Assembly (NCBI RefSeq): GCF_018326005.1
Contig: NZ_AP021903.1
Coordinates: forward strand, 4,639,001-4,703,000
DNA from: Pseudomonas sp. Seg1
GTDB taxonomy: Bacteria > Pseudomonadota > Gammaproteobacteria > Pseudomonadales > Pseudomonadaceae
DNA length: 64,000 nucleotides
Direction of reading: 5' to 3'
Below, piece after piece: positions 43,191 through 53,527 of the stretch. Numbering within the stretch: the first letter of the stretch is position 1; every line of letters begins with the position of its first letter. Under the pieces are notes generated by a model. It saw only the letters and a program-made list of their open reading frames with translations. It did not search any database and had not been told where the DNA came from. The position numbers and the translations under genes are program-made.

Positions 43191-44080
43191 TTGTTCAAAA
43201 CTTCCCTAAGCATTCGGGTTACACCACTTTGCCAATCCGGCAAGTGCAGAGAAAAATTGTCGCGCAACTTCTGAGTATTCAGCCGTGAATTGAGTGGGCG
43301 ACGTGCAGGCGTTGGATAAGCAGTCGTGGCTATCTCGTTTACAGACGTCACGGCGAGCGCTTCGCCGTTGTCTTTGGCGAAATCGATGACTTGGGTGGCA
43401 TACCCATGCCATGAAACCTCTCCACGGGCGGCCAAGTGATAAACACCCGCCAATTCGGGACGCTGCATCACTTTGAGAATTGCAAAAGCAGTCACGTCGG
43501 CAATCAGATCAGCACCGGTTGGCGCGCCTACCTGATCGGCAATAACATCGAGAGACTCACGATCTTTCGCCAGTCGCAACATGGTTTTTGCGAAGTTGTT
43601 GCCGCGAGCAGCATATACCCAACAGGTACGAAAAATTAGATGCTTACACCCCGAATCGACAATCGCCTGCTCGCCTAGAAGCTTGCTGGCACCGTACTGA
43701 TTCAGGGGAGCGACCGGATCATCTTCCCGCCAAGGTGCAGAACCATCCCCACTGAAGACATAATCAGTCGAGTAATGAATCAGCCATGCATCGCAGGACA
43801 GCGCTTCCTCTGCCATCACACAAAGTGCCTGACCATTTACTCGCTCAGCGAGTTGCGGCTCAGACTCTGCCTTATCCACGGCAGTATATGCGGCGGCGTT
43901 GACGATAACATTCGGGGCTACCTGACGTATGGTGGCGCGTAACGCGTCCAGGTCAGACACGTCGCCGCACAAACCATCGACCGTATCGCGATCAAGGGAA
44001 ATCAACTCACCAAGCGGCGCCAAGGAGCGCTGCAGCTCCCAACCAACCTGGCCATTTTTTCCCAACAAGAGAATTTTCAT
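43187..44080 (-). CDS. rmlD: dTDP-4-dehydrorhamnose reductase RmlD
   Basis: 297 residues. [17 protein letters not shown] (nucleotide binding), [19 protein letters not shown], the STDYVFSG motif, [14 protein letters not shown] with the catalytic Tyr-Lys, and [20 protein letters not shown] are all RmlD hallmarks. It reduces dTDP-4-keto-L-rhamnose to dTDP-L-rhamnose. ATG at 44080 overlaps the rmlB stop; it lies between rmlB and rmlA in the usual Pseudomonas order. Confidence 0.96.
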   Translation of the reverse strand: MKILLLGKNGQVGWELQRSLAPLGELISLDRDTVDGLCGDVSDLDALRATIRQVAPNVIVNAAAYTAVDKAESEPQLAERVNGQALCVMAEEALSCDAWLIHYSTDYVFSGDGSAPWREDDPVAPLNQYGASKLLGEQAIVDSGCKHLIFRTCWVYAARGNNFAKTMLRLAKDRESLDVIADQVGAPTGADLIADVTAFAILKVMQRPELAGVYHLAARGEVSWHGYATQVIDFAKDNGEALAVTSVNEIATTAYPTPARRPLNSRLNTQKLRDNFSLHLPDWQSGVTRMLREVLNK

Positions 44081-45153
44081 ACCTTGTTCGAGCGACCTGC
44101 GTAATTCTGGTCAATCCATTGCAGGTAGCTACCACTCTTTACGTGCTCTACCCATTCGGTGTTACTCAAGTACCATTCGACGGTCTTGCGAATACCGGTT
44201 TCAAAAGTTTCCTGGGGAGTCCACCCCAGCTCGCGCTGGATCTTGCTCGCATCGATTGCGTAGCGTTGATCGTGACCAGGGCGATCCTGAACATAAGTGA
44301 TCAAACTTGCGTGCGGACGGTGAGCGGAGTCAGGGCGCAGCTCGTCCAGCAATGCACATAGGGTATGCACCACTTCGATATTCTGCTTCTCATTATGACC
44401 ACCAATGTTGTAGGTCTCACCGATGTCCCCCTCCGTCACGACCTTGTATAACGCACGAGCGTGATCCTCTACGTACAGCCAGTCACGAACCTGATTGCCC
44501 TTGCCATAGACCGGCAGCGGCTTGCCTTCAAGTGCATTGAGAATGATCAGAGGAATCAATTTCTCAGGAAAATGACAGGGGCCGTAATTGTTCGAGCAAT
44601 TGGTGACCAGAGTAGGCAGGCCATAAGTACGGGCCCAAGCGCGAACCAGATGGTCGGAACTTGCCTTGCTTGCCGAGTAAGGCGAGCTTGGCTGATAAGG
44701 CGTAGTTTCGGTGAAGAGGTCTTCCGGACCTTCAAGATCACCGTAAACCTCATCAGTAGAAATGTGGTGAAAGCGGAAGTTGGCTTTACGCCCATCCTCC
44801 AATGCAGCCCAATAGTGGCGCGCGGCTTCCAGCAGGGTGTAAGTACCGATGATATTGGTTTGAATGAACTCGGATGGTCCGGAAATCGAGCGATCGACAT
44901 GAGACTCTGCGGCCAGATGCATGATCGCATCTGGTTGATGTTCATGCAGAACACGGTCGATTTGATCGCGATTGCAGATATCAACGTGCTCAAATGCATA
45001 ACGCGCGTCCTGGCTAACCTCTGCCAGGGATTCCAGATTACCGGCGTAAGTCAGTTTATCGACGTTAACGACTGAGTCGGTTGTATTGGAGATGATATGA
45101 CGGATGACTGCCGAGCCGATGAACCCGGCGCCGCCGGTAACTAAAATTTTCAC
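44077..45153 (-). CDS. rmlB: dTDP-glucose 4,6-dehydratase RmlB
   Basis: 358 residues if started at the GTG at 45153 ([20 protein letters not shown]), which matches the family start. An upstream in-frame ATG at 45201 would add 16 unrelated residues. Motifs: [33 protein letters not shown], and [15 protein letters not shown] with the catalytic Tyr-Lys. It removes water from dTDP-glucose to give the 4-keto-6-deoxy sugar. First gene of the minus-strand O-antigen unit. The 221 bases to the LapA-like gene hold its promoter; I found no JUMPstart/ops element there. Confidence 0.95.
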   Translation of the reverse strand: MKILVTGGAGFIGSAVIRHIISNTTDSVVNVDKLTYAGNLESLAEVSQDARYAFEHVDICNRDQIDRVLHEHQPDAIMHLAAESHVDRSISGPSEFIQTNIIGTYTLLEAARHYWAALEDGRKANFRFHHISTDEVYGDLEGPEDLFTETTPYQPSSPYSASKASSDHLVRAWARTYGLPTLVTNCSNNYGPCHFPEKLIPLIILNALEGKPLPVYGKGNQVRDWLYVEDHARALYKVVTEGDIGETYNIGGHNEKQNIEVVHTLCALLDELRPDSAHRPHASLITYVQDRPGHDQRYAIDASKIQRELGWTPQETFETGIRKTVEWYLSNTEWVEHVKSGSYLQWIDQNYAGRSNKV

Positions 45154-45374
45154 GCGAAACCATACCCTTGAGCTGCGGACAGTGCCATCAACGAGCACCA
45201 TCTAATCCATGAATTCAGAAGCCATCAATTATGGCCTCCGTCAAAGTCAGTCTGAATCGACGTGCGTTAAAGGCGTTGTCGAACAAGGGCTGCATTTTAC
45301 AGCTTAACGGACGTTTTACGAATGGATATAGGCAGGTAGAGACGCAATTCGACAGATGCCCTGCATCTATCGTT

Positions 45375-45614
45375 TCAAGTAAGACGTTTGCGCGCTGCTT
45401 TGGACGAACGTCCTAGAAACCAGCCAAGAATCGGACCAATCAGCATGCCGATGAGCAACGCCAAAACCGCAACAAGCGAAACCGGCAACTGCGGACCAGA
45501 CAAACCCAGAAACACTAACGATACCGACTGCTGGTTCTCCAGCACAAATGCCAGAATCAATAGCACCAATAAAAGAATGAAAACGCCAAGAAAGATACGC
45601 TTGAGGTTACGCAT
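45375..45614 (-). CDS. LapA domain (DUF1049) membrane protein
   Basis: 79 residues with two hydrophobic helices (RIFLGVFILLLVLLILAFVL and LPVSLVAVLALLIGMLIGPI), the short QQSVSLVFLG-type turn between them, and a basic C-terminus (RSSKAARKRLT). This is the DUF1049/LapA pattern; E. coli LapA works with LapB in controlling LPS synthesis. It lies 27 bases after ihfB on the same strand, as in other pseudomonads, where this pair borders the O-antigen locus. Confidence 0.88.
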   Translation of the reverse strand: MRNLKRIFLGVFILLLVLLILAFVLENQQSVSLVFLGLSGPQLPVSLVAVLALLIGMLIGPILGWFLGRSSKAARKRLT

Positions 45615-45641
45615 GAGCCACCCCAGGAAAAATAGCGATTG

Positions 45642-45938
45642 TCAAACCCCCTCCTCCTCTTCCTCGTTCACTCGATCACGCAGTTCTTTACCTGGCTTGA
45701 AATGCGGAACGAACTTGCCATCCAGACTGACCGACTGACCGGTCTTCGGATTGCGCCCAACGCGCGGCGCACGATAATGCAGAGAGAAACTGCCAAACCC
45801 ACGGATCTCGATGCGATCTCCGGTAGCCAGGCACTGGGACATTTGTTCAAGCATGGTCTTGATGGCCAACTCCACATCCTTGGATGAGAGCAGCCCTTGA
45901 TGGGTGACAATTCGTTCGATCAACTCCGACTTCGTCAT
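45642..45938 (-). CDS. ihfB: Integration host factor beta subunit
   Basis: 98 residues. HU/IHF family: [15 protein letters not shown], the DNA-bending arm region [20 protein letters not shown] with the intercalating Pro, and a short acidic tail (NEEEEEGV). It pairs with IhfA to bend DNA at specific sites. The start at 45938 is preceded by AAGAAGGGAAAA. ihfB downstream of rpsA and at the border of the O-antigen genes is the conserved Pseudomonas arrangement. Confidence 0.96.
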   Translation of the reverse strand: MTKSELIERIVTHQGLLSSKDVELAIKTMLEQMSQCLATGDRIEIRGFGSFSLHYRAPRVGRNPKTGQSVSLDGKFVPHFKPGKELRDRVNEEEEEGV

Positions 45939-46089
45939 ATTTTTCCCTTCTTTTTCAAGCAGCTAGATCAGCGCTTGAAAGGTTTTAGCACGCCCGGAAG
46001 ATTTTGAACAGCCCAGGGATTGACATATATTCCTCGGCGTTGAAACGCCCATTTTCAGGGCATCAAATCAACAAACCAGCTCACGACAC

Positions 46090-46368
46090 TCAGCGACAGA
46101 TGACCAACATGGTTCGCGTCACGTAGCCAGCAGGGTTGAAGCCAAAAGGAAACTCATCCTCATCCTTGGCATCATCCGATCGGGTGATCACTTTGTAGCC
46201 AGCCCCCTTGCACTCCTTCGCTGCTCGTTTTTGACACTTCTCCCAGCCAGAACCCAATCCAGAGCAGTCGACCTCGATACCGCTGACGCCACGTACCGCA
46301 TGAGTCTTGGCGCTAGTGGTGCAGCCTGCCAAAACCAACACAGCCATGAGGGCAATAAACTTGTTCAT
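46090..46368 (-). CDS. Small putative lipoprotein
   Basis: 92 residues. A short signal sequence ends in lipobox LVLAGC (lipidated Cys at about residue 16), followed by TTSAKTHAVRG. The mature part contains four further Cys (VDCSGLG, WEKCQKRAAKECKG, LVICR) that could form two disulphides in the periplasm. Similar proteins occur between rpsA and ihfB in pseudomonads, but I know no function. The ATG at 46368 is preceded by AGGAAGTG. No separate terminator is seen in the 150 bases before ihfB. Confidence 0.8.
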   Translation of the reverse strand: MNKFIALMAVLVLAGCTTSAKTHAVRGVSGIEVDCSGLGSGWEKCQKRAAKECKGAGYKVITRSDDAKDEDEFPFGFNPAGYVTRTMLVICR

Positions 46369-46534
46369 TCACTTCCTTATGCCAGGCTACGCCCGACCAC
46401 TACACGCTTAAGACAAGCTTAGTCGCGAATAGGCGATTGATCCGATTAAAGAAACAGACAATCGGGCGCATGGAATGGTTTCACAAGCAGCGCTGTTCGC
46501 ACAAAAAGTAAGCACACCCATCAAATCACAGGCA

Positions 46535-46564
46535 CAAAAAAGGGCGACCGAAGTCGCCCTTTTT
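46535..46564 (-). terminator. Rho-independent terminator after rpsA
   Basis: Stem AGGGCGAC / GTCGCCCT with a 4-base loop, flanked by AAAAA and TTTTT, so bidirectional in form. It starts 17 bases after the rpsA stop on the minus strand. Confidence 0.93.
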
Positions 46565-46580
46565 AATGATCAAGCAGAAC

Positions 46581-48266
46581 TTAGTTCTGTTTGGCCAATG
46601 CCTGGCGCATCAATGCCGCCATGGTGGTCTCGCCGGTAACAGCTTCCGGAGTCTCTTTCAGGCTCTGGATAGCTTCTTTCTCTTCAGCATCATCTTTCGA
46701 CTTGATGGAGAGTTGGATCACGCGGCTCTTACGATCAACGCTGATGATCTTGGCTTCTACTTCCTGGCCTTCTTTCAGAACGTTGCGCGCGTCTTCAACG
46801 CGGTCACGGCTGATTTCGGAGGCTTTCAGAGTCGCTTCGATATCGTCGGCCAGAACGATGATGGCGCCTTTGGCGTCAACTTCTTTCACGGTGCCAGTAA
46901 CGATTGCGCCTTTGTCGTTAACCGAGACGTACTCGGAGAACGGATCGCTTTCCAGTTGCTTGATACCCAGGGAGATACGCTCGCGCTCTGGGTCAACCGA
47001 CAGGATAACGGTGTCCAGCTCGTCGCCCTTCTTGAAACGACGAACAGCTTCTTCGCCAACTTCGTTCCAGGAGATGTCGGACAGGTGAACCAGACCGTCG
47101 ATGCCGCCGTCCAGACCAATGAAGATACCGAAATCGGTGATCGACTTGATGGTGCCGGAGATTTTATCGCCCTTGTTGAACTGGCCAGAGAAATCTTCCC
47201 ATGGGTTAGATTTGCACTGCTTGATGCCCAGGGAGATACGACGACGCTCTTCGTCGATATCCAGAACCATAACTTCCACTTCGTCGCCGACTTGTACGAC
47301 TTTCGAAGGGTGGATGTTCTTGTTGGTCCAGTCCATTTCCGAAACGTGTACCAGACCTTCAACGCCTTCTTCCAGCTCAGCGAAGCAGCCGTAGTCGGTC
47401 AGATTGGTTACACGAGCGGTAACGCGAGTGCTTTCTGGGTAACGGGCTTTGATAGCAACCCATGGATCTTCACCCAGTTGCTTCAGGCCCAGGGAAACAC
47501 GGTTGCGTTCGCGATCGTATTTCAGAACCTTGACGTCGATTTCGTCACCAACGTTGACGATCTCGGAAGGATGCTTGATGCGCTTCCAGGCCATGTCGGT
47601 GATGTGCAGCAGGCCGTCCACGCCACCCAGATCGACGAATGCGCCGTAATCGGTGAGGTTTTTGACGATACCTTTGACTTGCTGGCCTTCCTGCAGGGAT
47701 TCCAGCAGAGCTTCACGCTCGGCGGAGTTCTCGGCTTCCAGGACGCTGCGACGGGAAACGACAACGTTGTTGCGCTTCTGGTCCAGCTTGATGACCTTGA
47801 ATTCCAGCTCTTTGCCTTCCAGGTGCGTGGTGTCGCGCACTGGACGGACGTCAACCAGGGAACCTGGCAGGAACGCACGGATGCCGTTAACGTCGACAGT
47901 GAAGCCGCCTTTAACCTTACCGTTGATAACGCCCTTGACCACTTCCTCAGCTGCGAAGGCTGCTTCCAGAACGATCCAGCACTCGGCGCGCTTGGCTTTT
48001 TCACGGGACAGCTTGGTTTCACCGAAACCGTCTTCAACCGAGTCCAGAGCAACGTGAACTTCGTCACCGACATTGATAGTCAGATCGCCAGCGTCGTTGT
48101 AGAACTGCTCAAGCGGGATGAGTGCTTCAGACTTCAGGCCAGCGTGAACGGTTACCCAGCGAGCTTGGTAATCGATATCAACGATAACACCGGTGATGAT
48201 GGAGCCTGCCTGAAGGTTCAGGGTTTTTAGGCTTTCTTCAAAGAGTTCCGCAAAGCTTTCGCTCAT
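46581..48266 (-). CDS. rpsA: 30S ribosomal protein S1
   Basis: 561 residues from the ATG at 48266 ([17 protein letters not shown]); the frame is open to 48311. Six S1/OB-fold repeats are recognisable, several beginning GxxxxGxV and containing the [20 protein letters not shown] or [20 protein letters not shown] pattern. S1 brings mRNA to the 30S subunit. It lies 119 bases after cmk on the same strand, as in most gammaproteobacteria; the gap may hold its own promoter and the leader through which S1 controls itself. Codon use is strongly biased, as expected for high expression. Confidence 0.97.
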   Translation of the reverse strand: MSESFAELFEESLKTLNLQAGSIITGVIVDIDYQARWVTVHAGLKSEALIPLEQFYNDAGDLTINVGDEVHVALDSVEDGFGETKLSREKAKRAECWIVLEAAFAAEEVVKGVINGKVKGGFTVDVNGIRAFLPGSLVDVRPVRDTTHLEGKELEFKVIKLDQKRNNVVVSRRSVLEAENSAEREALLESLQEGQQVKGIVKNLTDYGAFVDLGGVDGLLHITDMAWKRIKHPSEIVNVGDEIDVKVLKYDRERNRVSLGLKQLGEDPWVAIKARYPESTRVTARVTNLTDYGCFAELEEGVEGLVHVSEMDWTNKNIHPSKVVQVGDEVEVMVLDIDEERRRISLGIKQCKSNPWEDFSGQFNKGDKISGTIKSITDFGIFIGLDGGIDGLVHLSDISWNEVGEEAVRRFKKGDELDTVILSVDPERERISLGIKQLESDPFSEYVSVNDKGAIVTGTVKEVDAKGAIIVLADDIEATLKASEISRDRVEDARNVLKEGQEVEAKIISVDRKSRVIQLSIKSKDDAEEKEAIQSLKETPEAVTGETTMAALMRQALAKQN

Positions 48267-48385
48267 TTTAATTCCTGTAGATGAGGGCGAAGAATACGCC
48301 CATCTCCACACCCCAGACGGTGTGGGTTAGTTTCATTTAAAAGAAGCGCTGCAGGACTATGACTGGTCCCCTGCGGCCTTCTTGG

Positions 48386-49075
48386 TCACCCGGCGATATC
48401 GCGAATGGCGATCTCGCTCATGATGCGTTCAAGCACCTGATCGATGGACAACTCCGTGGAATCCAGCTGTATCGCGTCGGCCGCCGGTTTGAGCGGGGCC
48501 ACTGCGCGCTGGGTGTCACGCTCGTCGCGTGCACGGATCTCATCTAGCAGACTCGACAGACTAACACCCTCGACTTTGCCCTTCAACTGCAAATATCGAC
48601 GGCGCGCCCGTTCCTCGGCACTGGCAGTCAGGAAAATCTTCAGCGGTGCATCGGGAAAAACCACCGTACCCATGTCGCGACCGTCAGCTACAAGGCCCGG
48701 CGCTTCCTGGAAAGCACGCTGGCGCTGCAGCAGCGCCTCGCGCACGGCCGGCAATGCAGCCACTTGCGAAGCGCCGGAGCCGACGCTTTCGGTGCGAATG
48801 ACATCGCTGACCTCGTCACCTTCCAGAATGATCCGTTGCAATTGACCGTCGGTCGCCGCAATGAACTGAACATCCAGATGAGCGGCAAGTTTCTTCAACA
48901 GCTCTTCATTGGTCAGGTCGACACCATGGTTGTGCGCAGCGAACGCCAGCAAACGGTAAAGCGCACCGGAATCCAGCAGATTCCAGCCAAGACGCTTGGC
49001 CAGAATCCCGGCAACGGTGCCTTTGCCCGAGCCGCTTGGCCCATCGATGGTGATGACCGGTGCAATGTTCTTCAC
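48386..49075 (-). CDS. cmk: Cytidylate kinase
   Basis: 229 residues using the GTG at 49075 ([20 protein letters not shown]); the frame is open further upstream but overlaps aroA. P-loop GPSGSGKG lies at about 11-18. [33 protein letters not shown] and the Arg-rich lid ([13 protein letters not shown]) complete the CMP-kinase pattern. It phosphorylates CMP/dCMP. Its GTG shares bases with the stop of the tyrA-aroA gene (GTGA), so it is translationally coupled. Confidence 0.94.
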   Translation of the reverse strand: MKNIAPVITIDGPSGSGKGTVAGILAKRLGWNLLDSGALYRLLAFAAHNHGVDLTNEELLKKLAAHLDVQFIAATDGQLQRIILEGDEVSDVIRTESVGSGASQVAALPAVREALLQRQRAFQEAPGLVADGRDMGTVVFPDAPLKIFLTASAEERARRRYLQLKGKVEGVSLSSLLDEIRARDERDTQRAVAPLKPAADAIQLDSTELSIDQVLERIMSEIAIRDIAG

Positions 49076-51315
49076 GACTGAGCCTCTTGTGCCACACGAA
49101 TACCGACCTGACCGCACAATGCGAGGAAGTTCGGGAACGACGTCGCGACGTTGGCGCAATCATGGATGCGGATCGGTGCAGTGGCGCGCAAGGATGCAAC
49201 GCTGAAGGCCATCGCGATACGGTGATCGCCGTGACCATGCACTTCGCCGCCGCCAATCTGGCCGCCGTCGATGATGATGCCGTCCGGAGTTGGCTGACAT
49301 TTGACGCCCAGCGCCAGCAAACCGTCCGCCATCACCTGAATGCGATCCGATTCCTTGACCCGCAGCTCTTCGGCACCAGTCAGCACGGTGCGCCCTTCGG
49401 CGCAGGCAGCGGCCACGAACAGTACCGGGAATTCATCGATGGCCAGCGGAACCAGCGCTTCGGGAATCTCGATACCCTTGAGTTTAGCTGCCCGCACGCG
49501 CAGGTCAGCCACAGGTTCGCCGCCGACTTCACGCTGGTTTTCCAGAGTGATGTCCGCGCCCATCAGACGGAGGATGTCGATGACGCCGGTACGGGTCGGG
49601 TTGATGCCGACGTGTTCAAGCACCAACTCCGAACCTTCGGCAATCGAAGCAGCCACCAGGAAGAACGCCGACGACGAGATGTCGCCTGGTACTTCGATAT
49701 GAGTAGCGGTCAGCTTGCCGCCGGACTCGACCGAAGCCGTCGCACCATCAACGCTCACCGGGTAGCCAAAGCCACGCAGCATGCGCTCGGTATGGTCGCG
49801 GGTCGGCGCAGGCTCGGTAACCGTGGTCTTGCCTTCAGCGTACAGACCGGCGAGCAGCAGGCAGGATTTCACCTGAGCACTGGCCATCGGCATGGTGTAG
49901 GTCAGACCTTTGAGCTTGTGGCCACCACGAATGGTCATCGGCGGACGACCTTCAGCGGCAGTTTCGATCACGGCGCCCATTTCACGCAGTGGATTGGCCA
50001 CGCGATTCATCGGACGCTTGGACAGCGAAGCATCACCGGTCAGGGTGCTGTCGAAGTTCTGCGCGGCCAACAGACCGGACAGCAGACGCATCGAGGTACC
50101 GGAGTTGCCCAGATAGATCGGGCCCGGCGCAGGTTTCAGGCCGTGCAGGCCAACACCGTGAATGGTCACGCGGCCGTGGTGCGGGCCTTCGATGACCACG
50201 CCCATGTCGCGGAATGCCTGCAAGGTTGCCAGGGCGTCTTCGCCCTCAAGGAAACCTTCGACTTCGGTGACGCCTTCGGCCAGCGAGCCGAGCATGATCG
50301 AACGGTGGGAAATGGATTTGTCACCCGGTACGCGAATCCGACCGGACAGGCGGCCACCAGGTTGAGCCAGGAAGATCAGATCGTTGGAATTCATAGCGTC
50401 CACATAGGCCCTGCGGGCCAGGATTTTACTGAAATGCTCGCGGGCAACCCGGGCGCGAGTGAAAACGCCCAACAATTGGTGCCCATCCCCTGCATCGACC
50501 GCGTCGCGCAAGGCGTCGAGGTCGCTGCGAAATGTATCGAGTGTGCGCAGGACAGCCTCGCGGTTGGCGAGGAAGATGTCGTGCCACATCACCGGGTCGC
50601 TTCCGGCGATTCTTGTGAAATCGCGGAAACCGCCCGCAGCGTAACGGAAGATCTCAAGATTTTCATTGCGCTTGGCCAACGAATCGACCAGACCGAACGC
50701 CAGCAGGTGCGGCAGATGACTGGTTGCGGCCAACACTTCATCGTGACGCTCGACCTGCATGTGCTCGACGTCGGCGCCCAGTTCGCGCCACAGACGATCG
50801 ACCACCGCCAGCGCAGCCGGATCTGTTTGCTCAAGCGGCGTGAGGATCACTTTATGGCGACGGAACAGCTCGGCATTGGAGGCTTCCACCCCACTCTGCT
50901 CGGAACCGGCAATCGGATGGCCCGGCACGAAGCGCGCCGGCATACCACCAAACGCTTCGGTTGCCGCGCGCACGACATTGCCTTTGGCGCTGCCGACATC
51001 GGTCAGAATCGCCTGACCCAGATCCATGCTCGCCAATCGCGCGAGCACTTTCTCCATCGCCAGAATCGGCACCGCCAACTGAATCACGTCCGCGCCCTGG
51101 CATGCAGCCGCCAGGTCATCTTCGCAGCGATCCACCACACCCAACTCGACCGCCAGCTTGCGCGACTGCGGATCGAGATCGACCCCAACCACTTCGCGGC
51201 ACACGCCGCTTTCACGCAAGCCCTTGGCAAACGAACCACCGATCAACCCCAGACCGACCACTACAAGGCGACCGATCATAGGTGCAGCAGATTGCAGAGC
51301 AGTGACATCACCCAC
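49072..51315 (-). CDS. aroA: Bifunctional prephenate dehydrogenase / EPSP synthase (TyrA-AroA fusion)
   Basis: 747 residues, two enzymes in one chain. Residues about 15-295 are a TyrA-type dehydrogenase ([35 protein letters not shown]). Residues about 305-745 are EPSP synthase ([67 protein letters not shown]). It makes tyrosine precursor and 5-enolpyruvylshikimate 3-phosphate. The fusion is the normal state in Pseudomonas. It overlaps the hisC end by 8 bases. The [10 protein letters not shown] loop differs from enterobacterial GNAGTAMRPL. Confidence 0.95.
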   Translation of the reverse strand: MGDVTALQSAAPMIGRLVVVGLGLIGGSFAKGLRESGVCREVVGVDLDPQSRKLAVELGVVDRCEDDLAAACQGADVIQLAVPILAMEKVLARLASMDLGQAILTDVGSAKGNVVRAATEAFGGMPARFVPGHPIAGSEQSGVEASNAELFRRHKVILTPLEQTDPAALAVVDRLWRELGADVEHMQVERHDEVLAATSHLPHLLAFGLVDSLAKRNENLEIFRYAAGGFRDFTRIAGSDPVMWHDIFLANREAVLRTLDTFRSDLDALRDAVDAGDGHQLLGVFTRARVAREHFSKILARRAYVDAMNSNDLIFLAQPGGRLSGRIRVPGDKSISHRSIMLGSLAEGVTEVEGFLEGEDALATLQAFRDMGVVIEGPHHGRVTIHGVGLHGLKPAPGPIYLGNSGTSMRLLSGLLAAQNFDSTLTGDASLSKRPMNRVANPLREMGAVIETAAEGRPPMTIRGGHKLKGLTYTMPMASAQVKSCLLLAGLYAEGKTTVTEPAPTRDHTERMLRGFGYPVSVDGATASVESGGKLTATHIEVPGDISSSAFFLVAASIAEGSELVLEHVGINPTRTGVIDILRLMGADITLENQREVGGEPVADLRVRAAKLKGIEIPEALVPLAIDEFPVLFVAAACAEGRTVLTGAEELRVKESDRIQVMADGLLALGVKCQPTPDGIIIDGGQIGGGEVHGHGDHRIAMAFSVASLRATAPIRIHDCANVATSFPNFLALCGQVGIRVAQEAQS

Positions 51316-52420
51316 GAGCCAGAACCTTGCGCAGCGCTTCGAGGAAGCGGCTGTTTTCCGCCGGCAGACCGATGGTCACCCGCAGGTGGTTCGGCATGCC
51401 GTAATTGGCCACTGGACGCACAATTACGCCTTCGCGCAGCAGCCCCTGGAAAATCGGCGCGGCTACCTGACCGAGGTCGACACAGATGAAGTTGCCTTTG
51501 GACTCGATCCAGCTCAGACCCAACTCACGAAAACCCGCCTGCAACTGCTGCATGCCGGATTCGTTGAGCTGACGGCTTTGCGCCAGATACTCTTCGTCCT
51601 TCAAAGCCGCACAGGCAGCGGCCAGAGCCAGGCTGTTGACGTTGAACGGCTGGCGAACACGGTTCAGCACGTCCGCCACTACCGGAGTGGACAGGCCATA
51701 ACCAACGCGCAACGCCGCCAGACCATAGGCCTTGGAGAACGTGCGCGAAACCAGCAGATTCGGGTACGCAGCGAGGAAGTCCAGACCGTCCGGCAGATCG
51801 CTGCCTTCGGCGTACTCGATGTACGCCTCGTCCAGCACCACCAGCACATGCTCCGGTACGTCCTGCAGGAATTCGTCCAGCGCTTCGGCGCCGAACCATG
51901 TGCCGGTCGGGTTGTTCGGGTTGGCGATGAATACTACGCGGGTGTTGGCATCGATGGCCGCGAGCATCGCCGGCAAATCGTGCCCCCAATCTTTGGCTGG
52001 GACGACTTTGGCCTCGGCACCGACCGCCTGAGTGGCAATCGGATACACAGCGAACGCGTGCTCGCTGAACACGGCATTCAGGCCCGGCGCAAGATAGGCG
52101 CGCGCGACCAGTTCGAGAATGTCGTTCGAGCCATTGCCCAGGGTGACCTGGTTCAGGTCGACACGGCACTGCTCGGCCAGCAGGGATTTCAGCGCGAAAC
52201 CATTACCATCCGGGTAACGGGTCAGCTCGGCCAGTTCTTCGCGGATCGCCGCCAGCGCTTTCGGGCTGGCGCCCAGCGGGTTTTCGTTGCTTGCCAGTTT
52301 GACGATTTTGGCCGGATCAAGGTCCAGCTCACGCGCCAGTTCATCCACAGGCTTGCCCGGAACGTACGGCGAAAGTTGTTGCACGCCCGGCTGTGCCAGA
52401 GCGAGGAAATTGCCACTCAT
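51308..52420 (-). CDS. hisC: Histidinol-phosphate aminotransferase (HisC, aromatic-operon copy)
   Basis: 370 residues, PLP fold type I. KLASNENPLGASPKAL, LGNGSNDILELVAR, FIANPNNPTGTW, VVLDEAYIEYAE and the Schiff-base Lys in RTFSKAYGLAALRVGYG. In pseudomonads a second hisC (hisC2) lies in this pheA-aroA operon and probably transaminates both histidinol phosphate and aromatic keto acids. It starts 12 bases after the pheA stop. Confidence 0.94.
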   Translation of the reverse strand: MSGNFLALAQPGVQQLSPYVPGKPVDELARELDLDPAKIVKLASNENPLGASPKALAAIREELAELTRYPDGNGFALKSLLAEQCRVDLNQVTLGNGSNDILELVARAYLAPGLNAVFSEHAFAVYPIATQAVGAEAKVVPAKDWGHDLPAMLAAIDANTRVVFIANPNNPTGTWFGAEALDEFLQDVPEHVLVVLDEAYIEYAEGSDLPDGLDFLAAYPNLLVSRTFSKAYGLAALRVGYGLSTPVVADVLNRVRQPFNVNSLALAAACAALKDEEYLAQSRQLNESGMQQLQAGFRELGLSWIESKGNFICVDLGQVAAPIFQGLLREGVIVRPVANYGMPNHLRVTIGLPAENSRFLEALRKVLARG

Positions 52421-52432
52421 TACTACCGCCCC

Positions 52433-53527
52433 TTACAGAACTGCTTTCGGGTAGGAACCCAGCACTTTGAGTGCCACTGCTTCCTGACTGATCTTCTCCA
52501 ATACACCCTTGATCAACGGATCACGGTGGTGGCCGACGAAGTCGATGAAGAACACGTAAGTCCATTTGCCGCTGCGCGACGGACGGGTTTCGATGCGGGT
52601 CAGGTCGATCCCGTTGTCATGGAACGGCACCAGCAACTCGTGAAGCGCGCCGGGTTTGTTGCTCATCGACACGATGATCGAGGTCTTGTCGTCGCCGGTC
52701 GGCGGCACTTCCTGGTTACCGATCATCAGGAAGCGCGTCGAGTTGTCCGGACGGTCTTCGATCTTCTCGGCCAGACGAGTCAGGCCATACAGCCCGGCCG
52801 CCATGTCGCCAGCGATTGCCGCCGAATTCCACTCGCCCTTGACCCGCTTGGCCGCTTCGGCGTTGCTCGACACCGCCACGCGCTCGACATTCGGGTAATG
52901 CGCATCCAGCCACTTGCGGCACTGGGCCAGCGACTGCGCATGGGAATAGATGCGGCTGATGCTGTCGGTCTTGGTATTTTCACCGACCAACAGGTGATGG
53001 TGGATACGCAGCTCGACTTCGCCACAGATCACCATGTCGTGCTCGAGGAAGCTGTCCAGCGTGTGGTTGACCGCGCCTTCGGTGGAGTTTTCCACCGGCA
53101 CCACGCCAAAATTCACCGCACCGGCCGCGACTTCACGGAACACTTCGTCGATTGCCGCCATCGGCTTGCTGATGACTGCGTGACCGAAGTGTTTCATGGC
53201 CGCCGCTTGCGTGAAGGTGCCTTCAGGGCCGAGATAAGCCACTTTCAGCGGCTGCTCCAGCGCCAGACAGGAAGACATGATTTCGCGGAACAACCGCGCC
53301 ATCTCTTCGTTGCCCAACGGCCCCTGATTGCGCTCCATCACGCGCTTGAGCACCTGAGCTTCGCGCTCGGGACGATAGAACACCGGCACTTCGCCTTCGG
53401 CCAGCGAAGCCATCTTTACTCGTGCGACTTCCTGGGCGCAACGCGCACGCTCACTGATCAGCTCCATGACTTTGGTGTCCAGAGCGTCAATGCGAACGCG
53501 CAGCGCCTTGAGTTCTTGCTCGGACAT
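52433..53527 (-). CDS. pheA: Bifunctional chorismate mutase / prephenate dehydratase
   Basis: 364 residues. Residues 1-95 form an AroQ chorismate mutase helix bundle (LKALRVRIDALDTKVMELIS, RCAQEVARVK). Residues about 95-270 form prephenate dehydratase (VAYLGPEGTFTQAAAMKHFG, VVPVENSTEGAVNHTLD, and the catalytic TRF in DNSTRFLMIG). Residues about 275-360 are the ACT regulatory domain with KPGALHELLVPF and the ETRPSRSGKW (ESRP-type) motif that binds phenylalanine. It starts inside the serC stop (TGATG), so it is translationally coupled. Confidence 0.96.
   Translation of the reverse strand: MSEQELKALRVRIDALDTKVMELISERARCAQEVARVKMASLAEGEVPVFYRPEREAQVLKRVMERNQGPLGNEEMARLFREIMSSCLALEQPLKVAYLGPEGTFTQAAAMKHFGHAVISKPMAAIDEVFREVAAGAVNFGVVPVENSTEGAVNHTLDSFLEHDMVICGEVELRIHHHLLVGENTKTDSISRIYSHAQSLAQCRKWLDAHYPNVERVAVSSNAEAAKRVKGEWNSAAIAGDMAAGLYGLTRLAEKIEDRPDNSTRFLMIGNQEVPPTGDDKTSIIVSMSNKPGALHELLVPFHDNGIDLTRIETRPSRSGKWTYVFFIDFVGHHRDPLIKGVLEKISQEAVALKVLGSYPKAVL

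Noticed and set aside
45154-45374. JUMPstart/ops element before the rmlB unit
   Set aside because: I looked for GGCGGTAG-type ops sequence on the coding strand in this gap and did not find it.
46566-48230. 554-residue plus-strand open frame
   Set aside because: Mirror of rpsA. The repeats seen in it only reflect the six S1 repeats on the other strand.
49060-51489. 809-residue plus-strand open frame
   Set aside because: Mirror of the tyrA-aroA fusion, which has all catalytic motifs on the minus strand.
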